Shown: piece by piece, positions 1 to 6,446 of the stretch
How positions within the stretch are numbered: the first letter of the stretch is position 1
Layout of the letters: every line of letters begins with the position of its first letter
Origin: an uncultured Pseudomonadota bacterium
GTDB taxonomy: Bacteria > Pseudomonadota > Gammaproteobacteria > Burkholderiales > Usitatibacteraceae
Assembly (NCBI GenBank): GCA_937898635.1
Contig: CALEJW010000177.1
Span: 1 to 12,085, forward strand
Reading direction: 5' to 3'
DNA length: 12,085 bases
Translations under genes and position numbers: made by a program
Notes under the pieces: model-generated
Seen by the model: only the letters and a program-made list of their open reading frames with translations
Databases searched by the model: none
Told to the model about the DNA's origin: nothing

Positions 1-4
1 TGCC

Positions 5-475
5 ATGAAGAAGCTCCTCGTCCTCGCCGCGTCGCACGCCGCCGCCCTCGGCGCGGGCTTCGCGCTCGGCATCTACGCGCTGCCGATCCTCACCGCGCCG
101 GCGGCGCCGACGGCGGCGGAAGTGACCGCGGCTTCCGAGGAGGCGGCCTTCACCGCGCGCTTCCGCCGCGACCTCGCGGACAGCGACCTGCTGCACTGGG
201 GCGAGGGCACGCTCACCGTGGGCCGCCGGCGAATCGCCCTCATGGGCAAGCTCGCCCCCGGCCCCGACTACAAGCTCTACCTGTCCCCGGAATTCGTCGA
301 GACCGAGGCGGATTTCGTCCGGCTCAAGCCGCGCATGGTGCGCGTGGGCGACGTGCGCACGTTCGACAACTTCGTGGTCCCGGTGCCCGAGACGATCGAC
401 GTCTCGGGCTACACCACCGCGATCGTGTGGTGCGAGTCCTTCGGGCAGTTCATCACCGCGGCGAAATACCGCTAG
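5..475 (+). CDS. Membrane-anchored DM13 domain protein
   Basis: The 156-residue product has an N-terminal hydrophobic segment (about residues 8-30) that should act as a signal anchor, placing the rest in the periplasm. The remainder, about 60-156, matches a DM13 domain: a GPDYKLYLS motif at 86-94, a DNFVVPVP segment at 121-128, and the C-terminal VWCESFG block containing the single invariant cysteine (Cys143). DM13 domains are proposed to be redox or electron-transfer modules built around that cysteine; the substrate in bacteria is unknown. The ATG at 5 is the first possible start and the signal anchor begins directly after it; only four bases precede it, so the promoter and ribosome site lie outside the window. 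The following gene starts 49 bases downstream with its own ribosome site. The family call is strong, the function is not known. Confidence 0.85.
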   Translation: MKKLLVLAASHAAALGAGFALGIYALPILTAPAAPTAAEVTAASEEAAFTARFRRDLADSDLLHWGEGTLTVGRRRIALMGKLAPGPDYKLYLSPEFVETEADFVRLKPRMVRVGDVRTFDNFVVPVPETIDVSGYTTAIVWCESFGQFITAAKYR

Positions 476-480
476 CCGGC

Positions 481-498
481 GGCCGCGCGCCCGCGGCC
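481..498 (+). terminator. GC hairpin after the DM13 gene (possible weak terminator)
   Basis: A perfect seven-base inverted repeat, GGCCGCG and CGCGGCC with a four-base loop CGCC, begins five bases after the DM13 stop codon. No T-tract follows, so it is not a classical intrinsic terminator. It may stabilise the 3' end or act as an attenuator before the DUF488 gene. GC-rich sequence makes chance hairpins common. Confidence 0.3.
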
Positions 499-524
499 AC
501 CGCCCCCCTGGCAAGGAGTCAGCC

Positions 525-911
525 ATGACCATCCGTATCGTGAGGCTCGGAACGGCGCGCGCGAAAAGCGAAGGCCCGCGCATCGGCACGGTGAGGCGCC
601 CGCCGCGGGGCGTGCCGAAGGAGGCGTTCGCCACGGGCAACTGGTACGACACCTGGTTTCCGACCCTCGCGCCCAGCGTGGAGACGATGAAGATGGGGCA
701 GGCGGCCGGGACGCCGGCCGAGCGCGCCGCGTTCTTCCGCCGGTTCCGCGCCGAGATGGCCTCGCCCGAGGCGAGCCACGCGATCGCGCTGCTCGCGACA
801 CTTTCCCACGGGGCCGATTTCTCCCTGGGCTGCTACTGCGAGGACGAGAGCCGCTGCCACCGCTCGGTGCTTCGCGAGCTCCTCGCCGCGAAAGGCGCAA
901 GGATCGCGTGA
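525..911 (+). CDS. DUF488 family protein
   Basis: The 128-residue product belongs to the DUF488 family, small soluble cytoplasmic proteins of unknown function. The hallmark near the C terminus is a cysteine/histidine cluster reading GCYCEDESRCHRS (102-114), in which Cys103, Cys105, Cys111 and His112 could bind metal or act in redox chemistry. The N terminus has the typical I-R-x-x-R-L-G-T beginning of the family. The ATG at 525 is preceded by a good ribosome site, AAGGAG at 513-518. The EamA transporter gene starts ten bases after this stop, so the two are probably cotranscribed. The length is normal for the family. The family is clear; no reaction can be assigned. Confidence 0.85.
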   Translation: MTIRIVRLGTARAKSEGPRIGTVRRPPRGVPKEAFATGNWYDTWFPTLAPSVETMKMGQAAGTPAERAAFFRRFRAEMASPEASHAIALLATLSHGADFSLGCYCEDESRCHRSVLRELLAAKGARIA

Positions 912-921
912 AGGCGCCGCG

Positions 922-1806
922 ATGAGCCGCGGGCGGGCGCTCGCCCTGACGGCGCTTGCGATGATCGCCTTCGCAGGAAACTCGCTCCTCTGCCGCGTGG
1001 CGCTCACGGACACGGGCATCGACGCGGCGAGCTTCACCACGATCCGCCTCGCCTCGGGCGCGCTCACGCTCTGGCTCGTCGCGAGCCTCGCCCGGCGCGA
1101 ACGCGGGGGGCGCGGGAACTGGCTCTCGGCCTTCGCCCTCACCGCCTACGCGGCGGGATTTTCCTTCGCCTACCTGAGCCTTTCCGCGGCGACGGGCGCG
1201 CTGCTTCTCTTCGGCGCGGTCCAGGCGACCATGATCGGCCACGGCCTCGCCAAGGGCGAGCGCTTCCGTGCGCCGCAGCTCGCGGGTCTCGCGCTGGCGC
1301 TCGCCGGGCTGGTGGGCCTGCTGATGCCGGGCCTCGCCGCGCCGCCCCTCGAGGGCGCGGCCTGGATGCTGGGCGCGGGCGTGGCCTGGGGCGTCTATTC
1401 CCTGCGCGGCAGGGGCGCCGGGGACCCCACGCGCGTGACGGCGGGAAATTTCCTGCGCGCGGTGCCCCTCGCGCTGGCGCTCGGCGCGCTCACGTGGCCC
1501 GGCGCCGCCGTGGACGCGGCCGGATTCGCCTATGCCGTCGCCTCGGGCGCGCTCGCCTCCGGACTGGGTTACGCGATCTGGTACACGGCCCTGCCCGCGC
1601 TCAAGGCCACTCACGCCGCCACCGTGCAGCTCAGCGTTCCGGTCATAGCGGCCGCGGGCGGCGCGGCGTTCCTGGGGGAGGTCGTGACGCTGCGGCTCGC
1701 GCTCGCCTCCGCTGCGATCCTCGGCGGCATTGCGCTGGTGATCCTGGAGAAGCAAGATTCCGGGGGCGAACGCTCGCCCGGCGACCGGGGAAGGAGGAAG
1801 AAATGA
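922..1806 (+). CDS. EamA/DMT family transporter (putative metabolite exporter)
   Basis: The 294-residue integral inner-membrane protein has about ten hydrophobic helices in two repeated EamA halves (about 8-135 and 143-275), the standard drug/metabolite transporter architecture. The second half carries the characteristic stretch around 206-243 (GYAIWYTAL ... AFLGE) found in RhaT/YedA-like members. DMT proteins usually export amino acids, metabolites or drugs by proton antiport; the substrate here cannot be read from sequence. The C terminus (277-294) is a hydrophilic, basic tail. The ATG at 922 is ten bases after the DUF488 stop, with GAAGG at 910-914 as ribosome site. Its stop overlaps the next start by four bases (ATGA), implying translational coupling to the DUF2087 gene. 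Confidence 0.9.
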   Translation: MSRGRALALTALAMIAFAGNSLLCRVALTDTGIDAASFTTIRLASGALTLWLVASLARRERGGRGNWLSAFALTAYAAGFSFAYLSLSAATGALLLFGAVQATMIGHGLAKGERFRAPQLAGLALALAGLVGLLMPGLAAPPLEGAAWMLGAGVAWGVYSLRGRGAGDPTRVTAGNFLRAVPLALALGALTWPGAAVDAAGFAYAVASGALASGLGYAIWYTALPALKATHAATVQLSVPVIAAAGGAAFLGEVVTLRLALASAAILGGIALVILEKQDSGGERSPGDRGRRKK

Positions 1807-2207
1807 AACGAAGCGAGGATCAGGTGCGGGAGGCCCTGGGGCGCATGCTCGCCAACGGGCCGCTCACGATGCTGCCGCGCCAGCCGCGGGACCTGGAGGT
1901 GCTGATGGCGCTCGCCGCCGCGCGGTTCGAGCCGGGACGCGAGATGGCGGAGGCGCAGGTGAACCAGGCGCTCGCCGCCTGGCTCGAGACCTTCTGCGCG
2001 CCCCACGGCGTGGACCACGTGACCCTGCGGCGCTGCCTCGTGGACGCGCGGCTGCTCGTGCGGGATCGCGCGGGTTCCGCCTACCACGCGGACGCGGAGA
2101 GGGTCGCGGAGGCGATCGAGGCGGGCGCGGCGAGGATCGCGCCGGCGGAAGTCATGGAGGAAGTGCGGCGGACGCGGGAATCGCGCAAGCGCGCGCACGC
2201 CGCCTGA
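1803..2207 (+). CDS. DUF2087 domain protein
   Basis: The 134-residue cytoplasmic protein matches DUF2087 over about residues 22-95: a MLPRQPRDLEVLMALAA opening, then RFEPGREM.EAQVNQALAAW, then DHVTLRRCLVDARLLVRDRAGSAY. That last pattern resembles the recognition part of small winged-helix regulators, and DUF2087 domains are often attached to ArsR/MarR-type helix-turn-helix domains; here the domain stands almost alone with a basic C-terminal tail. A DNA-binding role is inference. The start is the ATG in the ATGA overlap with the transporter stop, with a strong GGAGG ribosome site at about 1793-1797. The same reading frame stays open further upstream inside the transporter gene, but that extension has no family similarity. 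Confidence 0.85.
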   Translation: MKRSEDQVREALGRMLANGPLTMLPRQPRDLEVLMALAAARFEPGREMAEAQVNQALAAWLETFCAPHGVDHVTLRRCLVDARLLVRDRAGSAYHADAERVAEAIEAGAARIAPAEVMEEVRRTRESRKRAHAA

Positions 2208-2238
2208 GAACCTTCGCCCGCGAGGGGGGCATGGACCG

Positions 2239-2823
2239 GTGACTGCGTTCGCCGCGCTGTTGAAGGAGGCGCGCGGCTGCACCGCCTGCGCGGCGAGCCT
2301 TCCGCTCGGGCCGCGGCCGGTGTTCCAGCTCGCGCGCAGCGCGCGGATCCTCGTCGCGGGCCAGGCGCCGGGACGCCGGGTGCACGCCTCCGGCATTCCC
2401 TTCTCCGATCCCAGCGGCGACCGGCTGCGCGACTGGCTCGGCATCGACTCCGGCGTCTTCTACGACGCGCGGCGCGTGGCGATCGTGCCGATGGGCCTGT
2501 GCTACCCGGGCACGGGGAAGGCGGGAGACCTGCCGCCGCGCCCGGAATGCGCGCCGCTGTGGCGGGCGCGGCTCCTCGCCGAGCTGCCGGCGCTTCGCCT
2601 CACGCTCGCCATCGGGCAGTACGCGCTCGCCTATCACCTGCCCCCGGGCCGGCGACCCGTCGCCGAGATCGTCCGCGAGTGGCGCGCTCACTGGCCTTCG
2701 GTGGTCCCGCTGCCGCACCCCAGCCCGCGCAACAACCTCTGGCTGCGGCGCAACCCCTGGTTCGAGGCGGAGCTGCTCCCGGCGCTCAAGGAACGGGTCG
2801 CGGAGGTCCTCGCCGGCGGGTGA
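2239..2823 (+). CDS. Uracil-DNA glycosylase family protein, Fe-S type
   Basis: The 194-residue product belongs to the uracil-DNA glycosylase superfamily. Motif A is GQAPG (41-45), followed by G-I-P-F-S-D-P-S-G-D-R-L-R (52-63); motif B is HPSPRNN (160-166), followed by LWLRRNPWF. Cys14, Cys17, Cys88 and Cys104 have the C-x2-C and C-x15-C spacing of the 4Fe-4S ligands of family-4 glycosylases. The glutamate of the family-4 GE(A/G)PG motif is glutamine here, so catalysis may differ. The likely role is base-excision repair in the cytoplasm, removing uracil or another damaged base. The start is GTG at 2239 with GAGGGGGG at 2222-2229 as ribosome site. A nearby ATG at 2231 is out of frame and reads only three codons. 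No upstream in-frame ATG fits. Confidence 0.85.
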   Translation: MTAFAALLKEARGCTACAASLPLGPRPVFQLARSARILVAGQAPGRRVHASGIPFSDPSGDRLRDWLGIDSGVFYDARRVAIVPMGLCYPGTGKAGDLPPRPECAPLWRARLLAELPALRLTLAIGQYALAYHLPPGRRPVAEIVREWRAHWPSVVPLPHPSPRNNLWLRRNPWFEAELLPALKERVAEVLAGG

Positions 2824-2831
2824 AGCGCCTG

Positions 2832-2840
2832 TGCTAGCTT
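2832..2840 (+). promoter_or_regulatory. Extended -10 promoter candidate for the GNAT fusion gene
   Basis: TGCTAGCTT fits the extended -10 pattern TGnTAnnnT. It lies eight bases upstream of the ATG at 2849, so a start site six to seven bases after the element would give a nearly leaderless mRNA. No good -35 box is visible and no Shine-Dalgarno sequence precedes the ATG, which agrees with leaderless initiation. This is a pattern match only. Confidence 0.3.
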
Positions 2841-2848
2841 GTCGCCCC

Positions 2849-3715
2849 ATGGACTACCGATGCCCGGCCTGCGGGTCCGACCTGGGAAGGCGCAAGATCT
2901 CGCGGGCCGTCGTGGCTCGCCTCGAGGTGGATTGCTCCCGCTGCGGCAAGCGCATCCGCGTGAACGTGCACCCGGTCGAGCGCGCCGTCGTGTACGCGAA
3001 CTTCGGGGCGATCCTGGTCCTCGGCGGGCTCGCCTACTGGCTGGAGAGCCGCGAGCTCGTCATCGCCGCCGTCGCCGTGGCCATGGCGGGCTCGCTCGCG
3101 ATCCCGATCGTCGAGCGCGTCTACCTGCGCCGCTGGCCGCGCTACGCGCCGCTCGACGGGACGCACGCGCCGGGCGGGGCCCGTTGCGCGGCCGAGCCGC
3201 TTCCCCACCGGGGCCCGCGCATCGCGCTGCGCCGCCTGCGCGAGGCCGACCTCACGGTCTTCCAGGCCTACCGGCACGATCCGGAGACCGGGCGCTACCA
3301 GGGGTGGACGCCGCAGCCCGGCGAGCAGGCCGCGGCCTTCCTCGCGCAGATGGCGCGCGCGCCGCTCTTCGCGCCCGGCGAGTGGATCCAGCTCGGAATC
3401 GAGTCGCGCGAGACCGGCGAGCTCATCGGCGACATCGGCGTGCGGGTCGAGCACGACGGCAGGAGCGCGGAGATCGGCTTCACGCTGCGGCCCGACGCGC
3501 GCGGCGCGGGGTTCGGCGCGGAGGCGGTGGGCGAGGCGATCCGGCTCGTCTTCGCGCATACCCTCGCCGACCGGGTGGTGGGCATCACCGACGTGCGCAA
3601 CACCCCTTCGATCCGGCTGATGGAGCGCGTGGGCATGCGGAAGGTGGCGACCCAGGAGTCGGTGGTGCGGGGAGAGCGTTGCGCGGAGCAGGTCCATGAG
3701 ATCGCGCGCGGGTAG
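2849..3715 (+). CDS. Zinc-ribbon / two-TM / GNAT acetyltransferase fusion protein
   Basis: The 288-residue product has three parts. Residues 1-40 hold two cysteine pairs (CPAC at 5-8 and CSRC at 29-32), a typical zinc ribbon. Residues about 47-88 contain two hydrophobic helices separated by a short polar turn, so the zinc ribbon and the C-terminal domain should face the same side, probably the cytoplasm. Residues about 120-288 form a RimJ/RimL-type GNAT domain: an R-x-A-L-R-R-L-R-E-A-D-L opening, the acetyl-CoA loop RGAGFGAEA (218-226), and N-x-x-S-I-R-L-M-E-R-x-G-M near the end. The predicted activity is acetyl transfer from acetyl-CoA to a protein or small-molecule amine; the acceptor is unknown. 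The ATG at 2849 begins right at the zinc ribbon; a GTG six codons earlier is in frame but adds nothing recognisable. Confidence 0.8.
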   Translation: MDYRCPACGSDLGRRKISRAVVARLEVDCSRCGKRIRVNVHPVERAVVYANFGAILVLGGLAYWLESRELVIAAVAVAMAGSLAIPIVERVYLRRWPRYAPLDGTHAPGGARCAAEPLPHRGPRIALRRLREADLTVFQAYRHDPETGRYQGWTPQPGEQAAAFLAQMARAPLFAPGEWIQLGIESRETGELIGDIGVRVEHDGRSAEIGFTLRPDARGAGFGAEAVGEAIRLVFAHTLADRVVGITDVRNTPSIRLMERVGMRKVATQESVVRGERCAEQVHEIARG

Positions 3716-3775
3716 CCGCAGGGCGCCCATGCGCCTACCATGGCGGCTGCCGCCCATCCCGGGCGCCCCTTCGCC

Positions 3776-4420
3776 ATGAATCCCCCCTGCGCCACCACTC
3801 CCCGCCCAAGCCGCCGCTCGCCGGTGGCGGCCTGCGCGCCGGGAACGGCGCCGTTCGCGCGTGCGCTGCGAAGGCTCGCGGCCCGGTGCCTGCTGGCGCC
3901 CGCGCTCCTCGCCGTGGCGCTGCCCTCGCCGGGGCAGAAGCCGCCCGCCTCCGCCGCGCTCAAGCACTCCGTGGAGCAGCTCCGGGGCTCGATCGGGCGC
4001 TGGAGCGTGACCACGGAGTTCCTGCGGCCCGACGGATCGGTGGCGAAGTCGGTGAAGGGCAGCTACGAGTTCTCCTGGGTCGTCCCCGACCGCGTCGCCG
4101 CCGGGCGCAGCGACAATCCCGAGATCGGGCAGTCCTCGGCGATCCTCTTCTACGTGAACGAGAACGCGGGAAGGATCGAAATGGCCTCCGTGGGCGGCGA
4201 CGGCCGGCTGTGGATCATGACCGGACCGCTCGGGGGCGAGGTGCGCGAATCCCAGCCCTACGCGACGGCCGGCGGCGGCACGGGGAGGCTGCGCTTCACG
4301 CGCTCCGCCGTCACCGCGAACGCGTTCGAGTCGCGCATGGAGTACACCGAGGACGGGGGCAAGACCTGGTTGCCCGGCAACCGCCAGCGCTTCCACCGCG
4401 CGGGGGCCGCGAAGCCGTGA
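3776..4420 (+). CDS. Secreted hypothetical protein, DUF1579-like
   Basis: I read this as a secreted protein of about 214 residues. A basic stretch (RALRRLAARC, 29-38) followed by a hydrophobic run (39-50) resembles a signal peptide with cleavage near 50-55. The mature part has a GRWSV block (74-78), many alternating beta-strand-like segments, and TEDGGKTWLPGNRQRF at 191-206, like the closing strands of lipocalin-like DUF1579 proteins; that assignment is tentative. The start is uncertain: ATG 3740, ATG 3776 and GTG 3824 are all in frame and none has a clear ribosome site. GTG 3824 would give the shortest, most typical signal peptide. Its stop overlaps the start of the diguanylate cyclase gene (GTGA), so the two are probably made together, and this protein may be a periplasmic partner of that enzyme. 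Confidence 0.65.
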   Translation: MNPPCATTPRPSRRSPVAACAPGTAPFARALRRLAARCLLAPALLAVALPSPGQKPPASAALKHSVEQLRGSIGRWSVTTEFLRPDGSVAKSVKGSYEFSWVVPDRVAAGRSDNPEIGQSSAILFYVNENAGRIEMASVGGDGRLWIMTGPLGGEVRESQPYATAGGGTGRLRFTRSAVTANAFESRMEYTEDGGKTWLPGNRQRFHRAGAAKP

Positions 4421-5280
4421 TCGCCTCCGTGGCCCTCGTCGCCGTCCTCGTCGGCGCGTTGCTGCTCGTCGGGGCGCTCTACACCGTGAGGAAGCTCATC
4501 GCGAAGCTCCCGACGGGCACGCTTCGCATGCGCTGGAACGGCCTGTCGGCGCTGATCGCGCTCTTCGTCGCGGGATACCTGGGCTACGTGGTCCTCTTCC
4601 ACGACCGCCACGAGGCCGTCCTCGATCTCGTCGTTCCGGCCATCTTCTTCCTCGGCGCCTGCTTCGTCCTGCTCACGGCGATCCTCTCCTACCAGACCAC
4701 GCTCGACGTGATCCGCGTGAGCCTGCTGGAGCGGGAGGCCTTCACCGATCCCCTCACGGGTCTCTACAACCGGCGCTACCTGAACCGCAGGCTCGCGGAG
4801 GAAGTGGCGGTCGCGAGGCGCTATGGCCGGTCGCTGTCGCTGTTGCTCATGGATTTCGACCACTTCAAGGAAGTGAACGACCGCCATGGCCACCAGGCGG
4901 GCGACCAGGTGCTGGTGCGCGCGGCGCAGGTCATCTCCGGAGGGCTCCGGGAGACCGACGTGCTGGCGCGCTTCGGCGGCGAGGAGTTCATGATCGTCGC
5001 GTCGCACACGCCGCTCGCGGGGGCGATCGAGCTGGCCGAGCGGCTGCGTGCGCGCATCGAGAGCGAGGAGTTCCGCATCGGAAGCCTCGAGGGCACGGCC
5101 CGGATCCGCGTGACCGCGAGCATCGGCGTGGTGGCCTTCGGCACGGGGCGCGACAGCGTCGAGCTGCTGATCCGGGACGCTGACGAGAACCTCTATGCGG
5201 CCAAGCGCGCGGGCCGCAACCGCGTCGTCGCGGGCGGCGAGGCCGGCGCGGCCGGCGCCGGAGGGAACGCGGGATCGTGA
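4417..5280 (+). CDS. Membrane-bound diguanylate cyclase (GGDEF domain)
   Basis: The 287-residue protein has three predicted membrane helices (about 2-24, 40-61 and 67-91), a short linker, and a complete GGDEF domain beginning at FTDPLTGLYNRRYL (109-122). The active-site loop is GGEEF (187-191), an active variant in this family. The product-inhibition site RxxD is present as RETD (178-181), five residues before the loop, so feedback inhibition by cyclic di-GMP is expected. MDFDHFKEVND (metal and GTP contacts) precedes it. The role is making c-di-GMP from two GTP at the cytoplasmic face, controlling biofilm or motility. No separate PAS or CACHE sensor is seen. The start is the GTG in the GTGA overlap with the secreted-protein stop. 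The upstream frame is open but unrelated. Confidence 0.92.
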   Translation: MIASVALVAVLVGALLLVGALYTVRKLIAKLPTGTLRMRWNGLSALIALFVAGYLGYVVLFHDRHEAVLDLVVPAIFFLGACFVLLTAILSYQTTLDVIRVSLLEREAFTDPLTGLYNRRYLNRRLAEEVAVARRYGRSLSLLLMDFDHFKEVNDRHGHQAGDQVLVRAAQVISGGLRETDVLARFGGEEFMIVASHTPLAGAIELAERLRARIESEEFRIGSLEGTARIRVTASIGVVAFGTGRDSVELLIRDADENLYAAKRAGRNRVVAGGEAGAAGAGGNAGS

Positions 5281-5338
5281 ATCGCGCGAGCGCCGGGCCT
5301 CGCGACGGGAGCCCGGACACCGCAGGGAGGACGACGAC

Positions 5339-5701
5339 ATGTTTCTCGGATTGCGCACGGCCATCTATCCGGTGGGGGACCTCGCGGCCGCGAAGGCCTG
5401 GTACGAGAAGGCGACCGGGGTGAAGCCCTATTTCGACGAGGCGTTCTACGTGGGATTCTCCGTCGCGGGCTACGAGCTGGGCCTGCTGCCGGACGGGACG
5501 CCGGGCGTGGACGGGACGCGGGCGCTGTGGGGCGTGGCGGATGCGGACGCGGCATACGCGCGGCTCCTCGAACTGGGGGCGAGCGCGCTGGAACCGGTCG
5601 CGGACGTCGGCGAGGGCATCAAGGTCGCCGCCGTCCGGGATCCCTTCGGCAACCGCCTCGGCATCATCGAGAACCCGCACTTCAAGGCCCCGGTGCCGTG
5701 A
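5339..5701 (+). CDS. VOC family protein (glyoxalase/bleomycin-resistance fold)
   Basis: The 120-residue protein fits a single-module VOC superfamily protein: an opening beta strand LRTAIYPVGDLAAAKAWYEKATG (4-26, typical of one paired beta-alpha-beta-beta-beta unit), FYVGFSVAGYELGL in the middle, and RDPFGNRLGIIENP at the end, whose glutamate is the usual metal ligand. VOC proteins include glyoxalases, dioxygenases and drug-binding proteins, and usually act as dimers; the substrate here is unknown. The ATG at 5339 is preceded by AGGGAGGA at about 5323-5330, a strong ribosome site. There are 58 bases between the cyclase stop and this start, with no obvious terminator. The stop overlaps the next start as GTGA. 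Confidence 0.87.
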   Translation: MFLGLRTAIYPVGDLAAAKAWYEKATGVKPYFDEAFYVGFSVAGYELGLLPDGTPGVDGTRALWGVADADAAYARLLELGASALEPVADVGEGIKVAAVRDPFGNRLGIIENPHFKAPVP

Positions 5702-5997
5702 CCGCCTGCGGCTGCAACCGCTCCGTCGCCGTGCTCTGCGCGTTCTTCGCGAGCCTCGCGGCCTGCGCGTTCCTCGCCGAGGACGCCTGCCGCGACGGCG
5801 GGGGGCGGGTGAGCGACGTGGCCTGGGCCTGCGAGAACGCCGCCGGGGCGCTCTCTCCCCTCTGGTCGCTCGTCACGCCCGGCGCCATCGCGCTCGCGGC
5901 GCTCGCCGTGGGCGTTCCCGTCTTCCTCGCGGTGGACGTGGCCGGCCGCCGCGTCCTTTCCGCCTGCGGGATCGGCGCGCCGCCCGCGGGCCCGTGA
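5698..5997 (+). CDS. Small cysteine-rich membrane protein, unknown
   Basis: I do not recognise this 99-residue protein. It has two hydrophobic segments, about residues 9-27 and 62-80, so it is probably a two-helix inner-membrane protein. Seven cysteines (4, 6, 14, 23, 31, 45 and 90) are unusual for its size; Cys31 and Cys45 flank the loop between the helices and could pair if that loop is periplasmic. The start is the GTG in the GTGA overlap with the VOC stop, which implies coupled translation. The same frame is open upstream inside the VOC gene but reads as low-complexity Arg/Gly. Gene reality rests on the overlap, the hydrophobic pattern and the ordinary composition, so confidence is moderate. 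Confidence 0.6.
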   Translation: MTACGCNRSVAVLCAFFASLAACAFLAEDACRDGGGRVSDVAWACENAAGALSPLWSLVTPGAIALAALAVGVPVFLAVDVAGRRVLSACGIGAPPAGP

Positions 5998-6002
5998 GCG
6001 CG

Positions 6003-6008
6003 TATGCT
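6003..6008 (+). promoter_or_regulatory. -10-like element TATGCT
   Basis: TATGCT sits 45 bases before the ATG of the small periplasmic protein, in an otherwise very GC-rich spacer. It could be a sigma-70 -10 box giving that gene its own promoter. No convincing -35 is visible upstream. Confidence 0.25.
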
Positions 6009-6053
6009 TCAGCGGTGCGCACGCGATCGAAACCCGAGCCTTCGGAGGCCCTG

Positions 6054-6422
6054 ATGAAACGGATTTTCCTTGCAGCGCTTCTCGCCCTGCCCGGCGCCAT
6101 GCCGCTCGCGGCGGGCGCCGCCGACATCGACCTGCGCGTGATCGTCTCCGGGGAGATCGCGCCCGGCGTGTACGGCCGTCTCGACCTCGGCAGCGCCCCG
6201 CCGCCCCCGGTGCTCTACGCGAAGCCCGTGATCATCACGCGGCACGCCGGGCCGCCGGTGGTGCCGGTGTACCTGCACGTGCCCCCGGGCCACGCGAGGA
6301 ACTGGGCCAAGCACTGCCACCGCTACGGCGCCTGCGCCCGCCCCGTGTACTTCGTGAAGTCGGCGGAGTACGAGCCGGGCTACAAGGCGAAGAAGGCGAA
6401 GAAGGACAAGAAGGAGAAGTGA
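6054..6422 (+). CDS. Small conserved periplasmic protein, function unknown
   Basis: The 122-residue product has a clear signal peptide (MKRIFLAALLALPG..., cleavage expected near AGA-AD at 22-23). The mature protein matches a family widespread in beta- and gammaproteobacteria with no known function: a GVYGRLDLG segment (38-46), a proline-rich strand, a tyrosine/valine-rich stretch, and the signature VPPGHARNWAKHCHRYGAC (76-94). Cys88 and Cys94 could form a disulfide, and the His residues could bind metal. The C terminus is an odd lysine-rich tail, KAKKAKKDKKEK, which may bind nucleic acid, cell wall or outer-membrane phosphates. The ATG at 6054 is preceded by TCGGAGG at about 6042-6048. The same frame is open upstream but has no similarity. 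Confidence 0.8.
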   Translation: MKRIFLAALLALPGAMPLAAGAADIDLRVIVSGEIAPGVYGRLDLGSAPPPPVLYAKPVIITRHAGPPVVPVYLHVPPGHARNWAKHCHRYGACARPVYFVKSAEYEPGYKAKKAKKDKKEK

Positions 6423-6446
6423 GCGGGCGCGGCGCCGGGGCCCGCG

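Noticed and set aside
472..1755. Long minus-strand open frame opposite DUF488 and the EamA gene
   Set aside because: Its translation is Arg/Gly/Pro-rich low complexity with no family motif, whereas the plus-strand genes have clear families. It is a shadow of GC-rich coding.
2834..4396. 520-codon minus-strand open frame
   Set aside because: Same shadow pattern, opposite the GNAT fusion and secreted-protein genes; Arg/Ala/His-rich with no recognisable domain.
3886..5280. 464-residue version of the diguanylate cyclase
   Set aside because: The first 177 codons run out of frame through the secreted-protein gene and read as low-complexity Arg; the GTG at 4417 gives a sensible membrane start.
5527..5697. 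Upstream extension of the small Cys-rich membrane protein
   Set aside because: This extension lies inside the VOC gene and is Gly/Arg-rich; the GTGA overlap start is more plausible.
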